A DNA stretch of 64,000 nucleotides, from contig JBQQPY010000002.1 in assembly GCA_052258065.1 (NCBI GenBank), forward strand, positions 62,001 to 126,000, given 5' to 3'. Origin of the DNA: JBQQPY01 sp052258065. Lineage in GTDB: Bacteria; Pseudomonadota; Gammaproteobacteria; Enterobacterales; Enterobacteriaceae. Of the stretch, positions 19,426 through 30,759 are shown piece by piece. Position 1 is the first letter of the stretch. Each line of letters begins with the position of its first letter. The position numbers and the translations under genes were made by a program. The notes beneath the pieces are model-generated. The model worked only from the letters and a program-made list of their open reading frames with translations. It had not been told where the DNA came from and ran no database searches.

Positions 19426-21156
19426 GTGAACATCCAGACACTTCTATCTGAAAAAATTCAGCAGGCTCTCGTGACCGCCGGCGCGAATGCTAACTGCAAA
19501 GCGCACGTGCGGCAATCGGCACAAACCCAGTTCGGCGATTATCAGGCCAATGGGATTATGGCGATCGCTAAGGAGCTTGCTCTGCCGCCCCGCGCGCTAG
19601 CGGAAAAGGTCATCGCCTCGCTTAATTTAAACGGCATTGCCCGCAAAGTCGACATTGCCGGTCCCGGTTTTATCAACATCTTTCTCGATCCACGCTGGCT
19701 AGAGAAACATCTCTCCGAGACTATCTCCTCGCCGCGTCTAGGGATTGCATGCGTCGCGCCGCAGACTATTGTCGTGGATTATTCCGCGCCTAATGTCGCC
19801 AAAGAAATGCATGTCGGCCATGTGCGCTCTACTATCATCGGCGATGCCTCGGTGCGCACGCTGACATTTTTAGGTCATAAGGTAATAAGAGCCAACCACG
19901 TAGGAGATTGGGGAACACAATTCGGCATGCTGATTGCTTATCTAGAAAAAGTGCAGGACGGCGGTGAAGTGGAGATGCAGCTCTCCAGTCTAGAAAGCTT
20001 TTATCGCGCGGCCAAACAAGACTATGATAATGACCCTGCTTTCGCCGTTCGCGCTCGTGGTTATGTAGCGAAGCTCCAGAGCGGTGATAATTATTGTCGG
20101 CGGATGTGGCGCAAGCTAGTAGATGTCACTATGGCGCAGAATCAGGAAATTTATAACCGGCTCAACGTGACGCTTAAGCCCGAAGACATCATGGGTGAGA
20201 GCCTGTACAACCCCATGCTTCCCGGAATCGTAGCTGATCTGCAGGCAAAAGGACTAGCTGTAGAGAGCGAAGACGCTATTGTAGTATTTCTTGAGGAATT
20301 TAAAAATAAAGAAGGGGAGCCCATGAGAGTGATTATTCAGAAAAAGGATGGCGCTTACCTCTATACCACCACCGATATTGCTTGTGCCAAATATCGCTAC
20401 GAAACTCTGAAAGCCGATCGTATCATCTACTATATCGATTCACGCCAGCATCAGCATTTAATGCAGGCCTGGACCATCGTTCGTAAGGCCGGCTACGTAC
20501 CTGAATCGGTACCGCTTGAACATCACATGTTTGGCATGATGTTAGGCAAGAACGGCAGGCCGTTTAAAACTCGTGCCGGCGGCACAATAAAACTTACTGA
20601 ACTATTAGAAGAAGCGCTAGAACGCGCACGCCGCTTGATTTCGGCTAAAAATCCCGCTATGAACGACGCTGAGCTAGAAAAGCTAGCGCAGGTAGTGGGT
20701 ATAGGGGCAGTTAAGTATGCGGATTTGTCGAAAAGCCGCACTACCGATTACATTTTCGACTGGAACAATATGCTGAATTTCGAGGGTGACACCGCGCCCT
20801 ATATACAATACGCCTATGCCCGCATCGCCTCGATTTTCAAGCGCAGCAGCAAGAATAAGCAGCAGCTCACTGGCGATATTTGGCTGGAAGCGAAGCAGGA
20901 AACACAACTGGCGGTGCGTCTTCTGCAGCTGGAAGAGGCCCTTGTGACGGTGGCGCGCAATGGTACGCCCCACGTATTGTGCGCTTATCTTTATAATCTG
21001 GCCGTGCTGTTTTCTGCTTTCTACGAACACTGCTCGATCCTGAATGCCAAAAGCAAAGTGTTGCGCCAAAGCCGCCTTCAACTATCTCTGCTCACCGCAC
21101 GTACGTTAAAGCAAGGCCTAGATCTGCTGGGTATCGAAACAGTCGAGCAGATGTAG
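19426..21156 (+). CDS. argS: ArgS, arginyl-tRNA synthetase
   Basis: The enzyme charges tRNA-Arg. I choose the GTG at 19426 because the product then starts VNIQTLLSEKIQQAL like E. coli (MNIQALLSEK), giving 576 residues (E. coli 577), with AAAGGG about 8 nt upstream. The longer frame from 19390 adds residues with no counterpart. The N-terminal additional domain, the class I HIGH-type motif (PNVAKEMHVGHVRST), the active-site segment DWGTQFGML and the C-terminal anticodon-binding domain (YAYARIASI, LQLSLLTARTLKQGL) are all present. As in most ArgRS the KMSKS motif is not canonical (GRPFKTRAG). Intact. It is convergent with murJ. Confidence 0.97.
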   Translation: MNIQTLLSEKIQQALVTAGANANCKAHVRQSAQTQFGDYQANGIMAIAKELALPPRALAEKVIASLNLNGIARKVDIAGPGFINIFLDPRWLEKHLSETISSPRLGIACVAPQTIVVDYSAPNVAKEMHVGHVRSTIIGDASVRTLTFLGHKVIRANHVGDWGTQFGMLIAYLEKVQDGGEVEMQLSSLESFYRAAKQDYDNDPAFAVRARGYVAKLQSGDNYCRRMWRKLVDVTMAQNQEIYNRLNVTLKPEDIMGESLYNPMLPGIVADLQAKGLAVESEDAIVVFLEEFKNKEGEPMRVIIQKKDGAYLYTTTDIACAKYRYETLKADRIIYYIDSRQHQHLMQAWTIVRKAGYVPESVPLEHHMFGMMLGKNGRPFKTRAGGTIKLTELLEEALERARRLISAKNPAMNDAELEKLAQVVGIGAVKYADLSKSRTTDYIFDWNNMLNFEGDTAPYIQYAYARIASIFKRSSKNKQQLTGDIWLEAKQETQLAVRLLQLEEALVTVARNGTPHVLCAYLYNLAVLFSAFYEHCSILNAKSKVLRQSRLQLSLLTARTLKQGLDLLGIETVEQM

Positions 21157-21257
21157 CTAACAGCTTTATGCCAGAATCGCGCAACGCTTAACTGCCGCAA
21201 TCATTGAGAAGCTCGCTTTGCCCGTCGCAGTCTATCTTTTTTGTTGCAAGAAAAGGC

Positions 21258-22798
21258 TTAGTGAACTTGCACCGAGCATACAAAGTGGCGCAGACGGAAT
21301 CCTACCGACCACAGCATAGTAAAATAGACAACAATTCCTGCCGCCACCACGCCCATCAGGCGTAACAGCCTATAGGGCATGGAGTCCTGCGCCCAATCCG
21401 GCATGACAGAGAGCAGACCGAGCAGCGTAGCTGCCATGATAATGACCGCCAGCATCAAACGACAGAAAAAGCTGAGCCAGCCCTGATGGGGCTGAAACAA
21501 TTTTTGTCGGCATAGCTGCCAGTACAAAAGTCCAGCGTTAAGACAGGCGGCCAGGCTAATAGACAGCGACAGACCTGCATGTTTCAGCGGACCGATAAAA
21601 GTTAAGTTCATTAATTGGGTCATGAGCAGCGTAATGATCGCCGCGCGCATTGGCGTTCTAATGTCTTGACGGGAGTAAAACGCTGAGGCCAGCACTCTTA
21701 CCAGAATCAGACCAACCAAGCCCAACGAGTAAACTATCAGCGCGCGCTGGGTCATCAAGGCATCAAAATCGGAAAACTTTCCGTACTGAAACAGCGCTAC
21801 TGTCAGCGGGTGCGCCAGAATTCCGAGCGCTGCCGCACTGGGCAGAGCTAGTATGAAGCATAAGCGTAATCCCCAATCCAGCAGGCGAGAGTATTCATCA
21901 TGATTACCCAGAGTAAAGCTGCGCGAGAGCGAGGGCAGCAAAATGGTCCCTAATGCCACGCCCAGCACCCCGGATGGGAGCTCCATTAGGCGGTCGGCGT
22001 AATACATCCAGGAGACAGAGCCGGACACTAGAAAAGAGGCAAATATAGTATTGATAATCAGCGAGATCTGGCTGACGGAAACTCCCAGAATGGCGGGCCC
22101 CATTTGCCTAAGCACGCGCCATACGCCAGCATCGCGAAATTGCACTCTGGGCAGTACCAGCATGCCGATTTTTTTCAAATGCGGCAGTTGATAGCCTAAT
22201 TGGAGAACGCCGCCGGCTACCACGGCCCAAGCCAGCGTCATAACCGGCGGATGAAACAGCGGCGCTCCCAGCAGCGCGAAACCAATCATGCTAACGTTAA
22301 GCAATGTCGGTGCAAACGCCGGCACTGAAAACCGGTTCCAGGTATTAAGTATTGCTCCCGCCAGGGAGGTAAGCGAAATTAATAAAATATAGGGAAAAGT
22401 CACGCGTAATAGCGCGGTCGCGAGGGCAAACTTCTCCGGCGTATGACTAAACCCCGCTGCGGTAATCATAATAATCCAAGGAGCAGCCAGCATACCGGCT
22501 ATGGTGACCAGCGCTAGCACCAGCGTAAGCAATCCGGCAACATAGGAGACAAACACGCGCGTCGCCGCATCACCTTTCTGGCTCTTGTATTCCGCTAAAA
22601 TAGGCATAAACGCCTGGGAAAAGCCCCTTCGGCGAAGATGCGACGCAGCAGATTGGGAATTTTAAAGGCGACCAAAAAAGCGTCGCTCGCTATACCCGCG
22701 CCAAATACCCGCGCCATGATAGCATCGCGAACAAACCCCAATAAGCGGGAAAAAAGCGTCATGCAGCTGACTGCTGCGAGCGATTTCAATAAATTCAT
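21258..22798 (-). pseudogene. murJ: murJ (mviN), lipid II flippase, one frameshift
   Basis: MurJ flips lipid II across the inner membrane for peptidoglycan synthesis and is essential in E. coli. Residues 1-58 or so are in one frame (MNLLKSLAAVSCMTLFSRLL...RRIFAEGAF, 22598-22798). The remaining 449 residues (MPILAEYKSQKGDAATRVF... to 21258) are in another and run uninterrupted over all later transmembrane helices. The break lies in a T4 run (A4 on plus, 22619-22622) where T5 would restore AFSQAFMPILAEY. Everything else is conserved, including ILNTWNRFSVPAFAPTLLN and LMELPSGVLGVALGTILLPSL. It is either a sequencing error, a recoded gene or a very fresh lesion. An internal ATG start at 22607 would lack the first two helices. 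Confidence 0.85.
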
Positions 22799-22906
22799 GG
22801 TGTTGTTAAATTCATAGTGTTGTTTTTCTGTTCAATCTGCCTACCGTTGACCTGAAGTTAGCGTGCGCCTGGCAAATCCTGAGCCGTTAAAGTTTGCTGA
22901 GCTTCA

Positions 22907-24020
22907 CATTACATATTAAATGATAGATAAAGAAGCTTGACATTGATACAAGCGTTATAAGTAGTGCGTTGTACCCGCCAAGCGGTGACTTCATTTCTAA
23001 CTGTCCACATCTTATCAATAAGATGCTTCAGGTATTGTTTAATCAGCAGATTAAATGCGATTTCCGGCAGTTTTAGCCAACTGCCATGTTTGCTACATTA
23101 ACTTCAAAAAACCCTATAAACCTTGACCTGAGCCAGCGAAAGTATAACTACCCTGGACTATAGATGTTGAGATTGTTTATCGCCCACGTAATCTAGTGTG
23201 CGTAAGGATATTGTATTAAGATATTTTTAAGAAAGTCAGTCTCATTGATCCTAGTTTTATGCTTGGTCACTTTAGTTAGCCGATAACCCCGACAACCACT
23301 GACTCGCTATAAGCGATTGGAGACCTCCATTCTTTTGTAATGATAAGGACCACGCGTGCGTGTATCGAATTAACTGACGAAGAATATCGTCTATGCAAAC
23401 TACCGCATGCATCAAATCATGGGGCCGAGGAAACACTTCCAGAACGCCCCATCAGCCGCAGCGAATTCGGCATCGGCTTCTGGTTACATAACCGAAGCGC
23501 TCTTCGTATACGGTTTTAGTGTGTTTTTAGTTGGCAACTTACTCTTTCATGCAAGATTCTTTTAAAGTATTACAGTTTTACTGTTTTATCGGCAATGAAT
23601 TGCAAGACTACTGTCTTCGCTACTCTGGCGGCTTCCTGTAGTTTAGCACAATTAAGGTTGCTTCGGCATCACTATCGACGATGCGGTTATAAAGCCGTTT
23701 GCTTGGTTTACGACTCAGACTGCTTCTAAGCCCTTCTTCGAAAAAATAACGCTTGATTTGATTAATTTTTCCGGCACCTTTGTATAAAATTTCGACTAAC
23801 ACCTCGCTACACGATTGCTTTACGCGTCTAATTAACATCTCACGCTTTAACAAAATCAATGCATTCATAACTTTTTATATGGCATGCTTTCTCTTGCTAA
23901 CCAAAGCTTTTATTAGCTTTCATTTACCTTCTTTCTTCCAGAAAGAAGGTAATAATGTATTGTCCGTTCTTTTATTTTGGACGATCTTTTTCAGCTCTGG
24001 CTATAGATATCTATTTTACA
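22907..24020 (-). mobile_element. IS630-B remnant, near full length
   Basis: Reverse-orientation copy. The open piece 23620-23868 reads INQIKRYFFEEGLRSSLSRK and PSKRLYNRIVDSDAEATLIV, the N-terminal helix-turn-helix region of IS630-type transposases. The 3' end near 22907 (cacattacatattaaatga) matches other copies. Confidence 0.75.
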
Positions 24021-24299
24021 GGGAGAAGATTGCTACTGTCTGTTGTCGATGAGCCGATTACGGCCGGTTTCGCAGTCCTTATCGGAAAGAAGAACTCGAG
24101 ATGCCATGATCTTTATTACACGTGGCAATATAAACAAACGACTCAGCCATTAATTAGCTCCCCTTGGCAACTCGTTCGACATGCAGTCTCTGGCGTTCAT
24201 TATTCTTTTGTTTGACAGCGACAATAGTCTGAACGGCACTCCGCAAACGTCCTATTGTCTAAAATTAACGCGTTAAGTGGCCCTGCAACAGGGGGTTTT
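24021..24299. other. Unassigned stretch
   Basis: Moderate GC content, no gene recognised on either strand. Possibly remains of ancestral coding sequence between IS copies. Confidence 0.35.
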
Positions 24300-24468
24300 G
24301 AACCGTCATGCAGCACATTATTTTTCTTTTTTATCTTAAATATAAACAGGAAACTATAAAAATTATTTACTTTTCAAACAAATATAAGTAGTTATACTTT
24401 TTTGTAAACTCAGAATGCGAGATCTTAAATCTCATGTATTTCATCATATTTTTTCTTAAAAATCTACC
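24300..24468. repeat. MITE-like repeat, half copy
   Basis: Contains gcgagatcttaaatctcat and the catcatattttt boundary shared with other half copies. Joined directly to an IS1595-derived repeat. Confidence 0.55.
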
Positions 24469-24650
24469 TTATCCAGCAAGCGTGAGCCAGACTAGTAATA
24501 GATAACTTTTAATTAAATCAATACTCTGATATAGAATTTTAAAAAGTCATCACGAGCACATACCATGTAGTGCGTGGCTAACATATATCTCGTTACCTCG
24601 CTAAATTTGAATATCGATTTAACCGATGTTATGACTGGGGAGCACTAATG
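24469..24650 (+). repeat. IS1595-derived repeat, truncated
   Basis: Sense copy with YLAKFEYRFNRCYDW-like translation at about 24590-24640. It is cut at its 3' end by the IS630-A copy. Confidence 0.6.
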
Positions 24651-24654
24651 TCGC

Positions 24655-25528
24655 TCTTCTTGTTAGCTGCTATAGTTAATTTTTCCTTGAGGTCTAAATG
24701 ACAAATTCTTACAGTGAGCACTTAAAATCGCGAATAATTGAATGAATTTAGGCGGGTGGCTCTACACGTTCAGCGGCGGATAAATATCAAATCGGACCTT
24801 CTGCCGTGGCTCGTTAGAATCAGCAATTCGATAAGACCGTAAGTTATAGCCCTAAATCCAGAGAAAATCCGAATCCTAGATCAAAAATTGGTGCGCATTC
24901 TGGCTGCATCCTGACGTTTATTGATGAGTCTTGTGACTCACTCTTGTCTGAAATACAGACCTTCTTAAAAAGCACTTTCAGCATTCAAACGAATTTTTCC
25001 ACTCTATCACACTTTTGCTGTCATATGATAACAGTTAAAAAAGACTATACATACCACTGCAGAAGAGCACTACGATGTGATTCATGCGCGAAAATTATGA
25101 TTTAAAGAAATTCCATATTTCACTAGAGAAGCTTATTGTCATTGATGAAACGGCAAAAACGACAAATTGGCGTGAGTAGATCAAAGAGCCGCAGCAGACA
25201 AGGTCAGCGATGCTGCGCTGATACTCTATACAACCAGTGAGAAACGACGATACTCACTGCTAACATGCGTCATGAGGCACTGAACGGATATACTTTACTT
25301 GCTTATGTAGAACAGATGTTTATTCATAAACTTATACCAGGCAATATCGTAAAATAGATAATTTTTCTACTCATACGGCTGTTTAATAGGGCACAAACAG
25401 CTATTGAGGCTGAAAACTATTGATTCACTCTAGAATGCAATTGCTCAAGCTATTGAGTCAATTTTCTATCAAGATTGCTATAATTTTTTTCGTAGCGGGA
25501 TATGAACTGGAATAGATGAAAAGCGCGC
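24655..25528 (+). mobile_element. IS630-A remnant
   Basis: From the decayed left end (cttgaggtctaaatgacaaa and so on) to the right end ggaatagatgaaaagcgcgc next to TA. Transposase frames are broken throughout, with short internal deletions. Confidence 0.72.
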
Positions 25529-25530
25529 TA

Positions 25531-26485
25531 ATGTTTTAACATACAAAAGTGGCAGTTGAAGTATCTATAGCCAGAGCTAAAAAATCTTCTAAATAAAAAA
25601 ATAGAAAATACATTATTACCCTCCTGTCAGAAAAAACACAATTCGAAGCACTCTTCAGCAAGAGCAAACATGCCACACAGAAAGTTATTAATATATTTAT
25701 ATTGTTTAATTATAATATATTAATTAAACGTGCAAAGCGACCGAGCAGCGAGGTGTTAGCGGAGATTTCATGAGTCAGGGACCGCAAGATCGAACAGGTC
25801 AGGCGTTATTTTTTTCGAAGAAGGACTTGAGGCAGTTCTGATTCGTAAGCCGAATCAAGGGGTGTAATAATAAAATAGTTGATAGCGATAGCGAAGCGAA
25901 TTTAATTTCGCTATACCAGAGTCAAATCCCAGAGAAGTAAGGACAGTAGACTTTGCAATTTCTTGCCGACAAGGCAGTAAAACTGCAATACATCAAAACG
26001 CTCTGACGTGAAACAGTAAGGCCTACACTAAAAAACGAACTGAAACCTCGGATAAAGATTCACAGAGATTATACCGCTAAAAATCAATGCCGAATTCGTG
26101 ATCGCTATAGAGAACGTGCTGAACGCATATCGTCAGCCTCCTGGTCCTATGAATCCGGTGGTTTCCGTAGATGAGACCCCTCGTCAATTGATTAAACACA
26201 CGCTCGGATCTCTGTCGTTTAGGTCTTGAAAACCTACTCGGGGAAAGCATAAATCCGTCATTGCGCACTTAAATTAGGCACAAATAAAAAATTAAAAATA
26301 AACTCAATATGCTGATTGGCTAATGCCTAAATTTTCATATTGACACGATTGAAACCTTGCTAAGTTAAGTGCCTGCTTGCTCAACACAACGCGACTAAAT
26401 AAAAGCTAAGATCGATTGATATTTCACTACCGATAACACTCGCATCAAGCTTAAGCGTCTTTATCCATCATTTAATATGTAATGT
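25531..26485 (+). mobile_element. IS630-B remnant with internal deletion
   Basis: Begins at the TA ending the preceding IS630-A and carries the 5' two thirds to about 26255. A MITE-like terminus (gtcattgcgcacttaaatt) lies at about 26262. The IS630-B 3' end resumes at about 26300-26485. Confidence 0.68.
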
Positions 26486-26600
26486 GATAGCAGATAGCGA
26501 GGCGTATGTTGGACACGAACTGCATAGTAGTAAGTGCTTACTATAGCGTTTTTAATATTCTTAAGCAGAGTATTTGTTCCGTAATTCTAAACATAATTTA
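26486..26600 (-). repeat. IS1595-derived repeat, right half
   Basis: Sequence gatagcgaggcgtatgttgg continues from the IS630-B right end, as it does at 493 and in the uninterrupted copy near 41640. This marks the same insertion site. Confidence 0.6.
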
Positions 26601-27600
26601 AGGATAAATTTGACGGTATCGATCACTAAAAACCTCAATCAAAGTCCTGTCAACAGAATTAAGGTTAGATACTTGTGGTGGTCCATCATCAAGACAGAAC
26701 TCATGAATCATAAAAAATAGAGGAAAACCTAACGTTCTGTGAGTTTTTAAGTTAGTTTTTATATCTGGTACGCTACGTTCTGGAAGCGCTAAAGCATTAC
26801 ATATGCAATATTCAAGAGCGACATAAACCATCATGCTCCAGGTTATCACCATCACCAGCGCTTCGATGTGTTCCAGTTTTTTAAGTAGAGTAGGGAGGTC
26901 AAGAAATCAAGACTTTTAAGGAAGCGGAAGCCCGCTCGACCTTTTGTTGCGCCCTCTAAGTAATCAATAGCTCCTCCGTGGTCAAAGGCTCACTGCGATC
27001 GTCAGTTATGAAAATAAATGCGCCGGTTTAGGCACATGCCTCCCCACCTCTTCCAGGCAAGTGAAGACATGTGATTCAATACGAAATCGGTAGGCATCCG
27101 AGTTCTCAACTATTTTTAACGTCTTAGATTTTTACACACAGACTGACTTCGGCACTACTCATAGTCAATACGCAGCGTCTTAAGACAGTCAAAAAATGCT
27201 GTAAGGTATTTTCAGCGTCCGTCTTATAAGTAAAGTGCTAAGCGAATAATTTATCGAAGGCTTTGAACTTGCGGGTGCTTTCCCTGAGAAACATCTTGAA
27301 GAGAGCATTCAGCTTACGCTGACTTACTTACTCGCTGCGCACAAGAAGCGAGCGCGTTAGAGGATACCGCTATAGTTCAACGGCTTTTTAGCGGCCATGC
27401 TAGCCTGTAGACATGTAGCTTAAGCCTATGCCTCCTCAATATTGACAAGAGCCTTCCTGGCTTCTTTCAATGTTAGAGGCATACGCGTTACAAATAGTTT
27501 TTGCTGCTGATGTAGAAGGTAAATCCTCTTAGCATCATACATAACCGCATCTCTAGCCATGCGATAACGATGTTGCTACTAATTAAAAAATGATACATCC
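26601..27600 (-). mobile_element. IS1634-type transposase remnant
   Basis: The minus strand reads LKSLDFLTSLLYLKN, then the open piece MVYVALEYCICNALALPER followed by NLKTHRTLGFPLFFMI (26598-26855). This resembles the C-terminal end of large IS1634/IS4-like transposases, where such sequence follows a segment about scoring or colouring of repeats in helices. Upstream frames to about 27600 are too decayed to assign residue by residue. It is the only copy in the window. Confidence 0.55.
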
Positions 27601-27654
27601 TGCTAAATAAAATGGTTTTGTAGGATCGATTGCTCTTACTGTCTTAAAAACATC

Positions 27655-27782
27655 TCAGCGTCATACCCTCACGCACACTGAATTCTATGCTAGTCATGGA
27701 GAACCTCAATATCCACAGCTCATTTTCGTCGTATTCAGGTTTTCTGCTGGAGCAGACTAAGGCTTTATGAGATTGTTTTGAA
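27655..27782 (+). mobile_element. IS630-B fragment
   Basis: Short piece corresponding to VMENLNIHSSFSSYSGFLLEQTKAL, the same transposase region as the open piece at 14018. Ends are lost. Confidence 0.6.
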
Positions 27783-28273
27783 TCCGTTATTTTACACCTA
27801 ATTTTTCTTTTTCATCTTACCGAAAAGCAGGAAACCATAAGTAAATCTAATTAAGTGCCTTACCCTGTCAAGCGTGAACTACACTAGAAATAGAAACTTT
27901 TTAAGTAGATGAATACTCTGCTGGAGAATGTTAAAAACGCCATAATGGGTATTTATCATGCCATTCGCGGCTAATATACGCCAGGTTACTTAATCGAATT
28001 TGAATATCGCTTTAACAGACATTATGATTTGGGAGTACTGATACCGCACTTCTTGGTAGTGGCATTAAAAGCACTAAGAATATCATACAGCCCGTCGCTG
28101 TTAGCTGATTAAAATTTGCACTAAAACATGATGAAATATAAGAGAGTTAAGATCTTGCGTTCTGAATTTACAAAACATTCTAACTATCTATACTCTTAAA
28201 GAGCAAATAATTTATTTATAGTTTCTTGCTTTCCCTGTAAAACGAAAAAGAAAATTAGGCGTAGAATTACGGA
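27783..28273 (+). repeat. MITE-like ends flanking an IS1595-derived repeat
   Basis: The left terminus gttattttacacctaattt and right terminus aaaattaggcgtagaattac are inverted repeats. They bracket an IS1595-derived repeat at about 27866-28120, which in sense orientation reads MNTLLENVKNAIMGIYHAI. This is the clearest case of the two repeat types forming one unit of about 490 bp. Confidence 0.6.
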
Positions 28274-28327
28274 TCGGGTATTTACAGACTCTTTGATTTC
28301 AAGTGTCGGATAGATCTTTATTGGCCG

Positions 28328-30741
28328 TTAAATATCAATATTCGCTGCCTTTAGCGCGTTTTCTTCAATAAACGCGCGCCTTGGCTCAACCGCATCCCCC
28401 ATCAGTGTAGTAAAGAGCTGATCGGCGGCGACGGCGTCTTTCACCGTAACGCGCAACATGCAACGGCTATCCGGATCCATCGTGGTCTTCCATAGCTGTT
28501 CTGGGTTCATCTCGCCTAGACCTTTATAGCGCTGCACCGTCAGGCCGCGGCGAGACTCTTTAAGCAACCATTCCAGCGCCTGTTCAAAGCTGGCAACTGC
28601 CTGTCGGCGTTCACCACGCTCGATATAAGCATCTGCCTCGATAAGATTTCTCAGCTTTTCACCAAGTGTTGCAAGTTTGCGATACCCCCCCCATGGATAA
28701 AATTATAATCTAGCAGATAATCGGCATCGACGCCGCGCATTCGTACATGCAGCAGCGGCTCAAACAGCTGGCACTCGCGATTTTCCTGCACTTTAAAGCT
28801 ATAGCTGCTGTTGTGCTTCTCGTTATCGTTTAACGCTTTCACCAGCGATGTGATCCACCTTGTTATCTGCTCTTGCTGATGCAGCTGCGCTTCCGTCAAT
28901 GCCGGATGATAAATTAGCTGGTTAAGCAGCGCACGCGGGAAGCGTCGCTCCATGCGGCTAATAATCTTTTGCACAGCGTAATACTCGGCTACTAGATTCT
29001 CCAACTGCTCTCCGGCTAGCCCCGGAGCATAGTCGTTGGCATGCAGCGTTGCACCATCTATGGCTAACGCTATCTGATACTGATTCATAGCCTCGTCATC
29101 TTTAATATATTGCTCCTGCTTGCCTTTTTTGACTTTATAAAGCGGCGGCTGGGCGATAAACACATGGCCACGCTCGATAATTTCCGGCATTTGCCGATAA
29201 AAAAAGGTTAACAATAGGGTACGGATATGCGAGCCATCAACATCAGCATCGGTCATAATAATAATGCTGTGGTAACGCAACTTATCCGGATTATATTCGT
29301 CTCGGCCGATGCCGCAGCCAAGGGCGGTGATCAGCGTAGCGACTTCTTGAGAAGAGAGCATTTTGTCAAAACGGGCTTTTTCAACGTTAAGAATCTTCCC
29401 TTTCAGAGGCAATATCGCCTGATTTTTGCGGTTACGTCCCTGCTTCGCCGAACCACCTGCAGAATCACCCTCGACCAGATACAGCTCTGATAGCGCCGGA
29501 TCGCGCTCTTGGCAGTCGGCTAGCTTACCGGGCAAACCTGCCAGATCCAGCGCTCCCTTGCGGCGGGTCACCTCGCGCGCTTTACGGGCGGCTTCACGAG
29601 CGCGGGCGGCATCGATGATTTTACCCACCACAATTTTAGCGTCGCTGGGATTTTCCAGCAGATATTCTACCAGCCGCTCGTTCATCAGCGACTCTACCAC
29701 GGATTTCACCTCTGAGGACACCAGCTTATCTTTGGTTTGGGAAGAGAACTTTGGATCTGGCACCTTGACCGAAACGACGGCGATAAGACCTTCACGGGCA
29801 TCGTCGCCAGTGGCGCTAACTTTAGCCTTTTTGCTGTAGCCTTCTTTATCCATATAAGAATTAAGCGTACGAGTCATGGCGGCTCGGAAGCCAGCCAGAT
29901 GAGTACCTCCGTCGCGCTGGGGAATATTATTGGTGAAGCAGTAGATATTTTCCTGGAATCCGTCATTCCATTGCAGCGCGATTTCTACGCCGATACTGTC
30001 TTTTTCAGTAAAAAAATAAAACACGTTCGCGTGGATAGGAGTTTTGTTCTTGTTTAGATATTCTACGAAAGCCTTAATACCGCCGTCGTAATGGAAATGA
30101 TCTTCTTTTCCGCTGCGCTGATCCCGTAAACGGATAGACACGCCGGAGTTGAGGAAAGACAACTCACGCAGTCGCTTGGTCAGGATCTCGTACTGAAACT
30201 CCGTATTATTAGTGAAAGTGGCAAAGCTCGGCCAGAATCGTACGGTGGTGCCTGTCTGATCGGTTTCGCCGACCACTTCCAGCGACGATTGAGGCACGCC
30301 GCCATGATAGGTCTGCTGATATACTTTTCCTTCTCGTTTTATCATCAGCTCGAGTTTTTCTGACAGAGCATTCACCACCGAGACGCCTACGCCGTGCAGA
30401 CCCCCCGACACCTTATAGGAATTATCGTCGAACTTTCCGCCCGCATGCAGCACGGTCATGATAACTTCGGCGGCGGATACACCCTCTTCTTCGTGAATGC
30501 CGGTCGGGATACCGCGACCATCATCCTCGACGGAAACCGATTTGTCTTCGTGGATTACCACCACGATTTCTTTACAATAACCGGCAAGGGCTTCGTCAAC
30601 AGCGTTGTCCACAATCTCAAACACCATATGATGCATACCGGTACCATCATCAGTATCACCGATATACATTCCCGGGCGCTTACGCACCGCGTCTAGTCCT
30701 TTGAGTACTTTGATGCTTGAGGAATCATAAGAATGCGACAT
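28328..30741 (-). pseudogene. gyrB: gyrB, DNA gyrase subunit B, one frameshift in G8 run
   Basis: GyrB is the ATPase subunit of DNA gyrase, essential for negative supercoiling. The ATG at 30741 gives MSHSYDSSSIKVLKG; the frame one codon longer starts with TTG. Residues 1-696 are open. They include the GHKL ATPase site (EIVDNAVDEALAG, GGLHGVGVSVVNAL) and the TOPRIM motifs (YLVEGDSAGGSAKQGRNRKN, DADVDGSHIR). They also include the extra insert typical of Gammaproteobacteria. At a G8 run (C8 on plus, 28685-28692) one base is missing. The other frame then continues as YRKLATLGEKLRNLIEADAY and on through QRYKGLGEMNPEQLW to ENALKAANIDI, the normal end. One G restores a protein of normal length (about 804). 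Status uncertain: slippage-rescued, sequencing error or fresh pseudogene. Confidence 0.88.
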
Positions 30742-30759
30742 CAACGTTTCCCGCTCATT

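Noticed and set aside
29227..30696. Several plus-strand frames of 87-137 codons
   Set aside because: Antisense shadows of gyrB; the minus-strand product is unmistakable.
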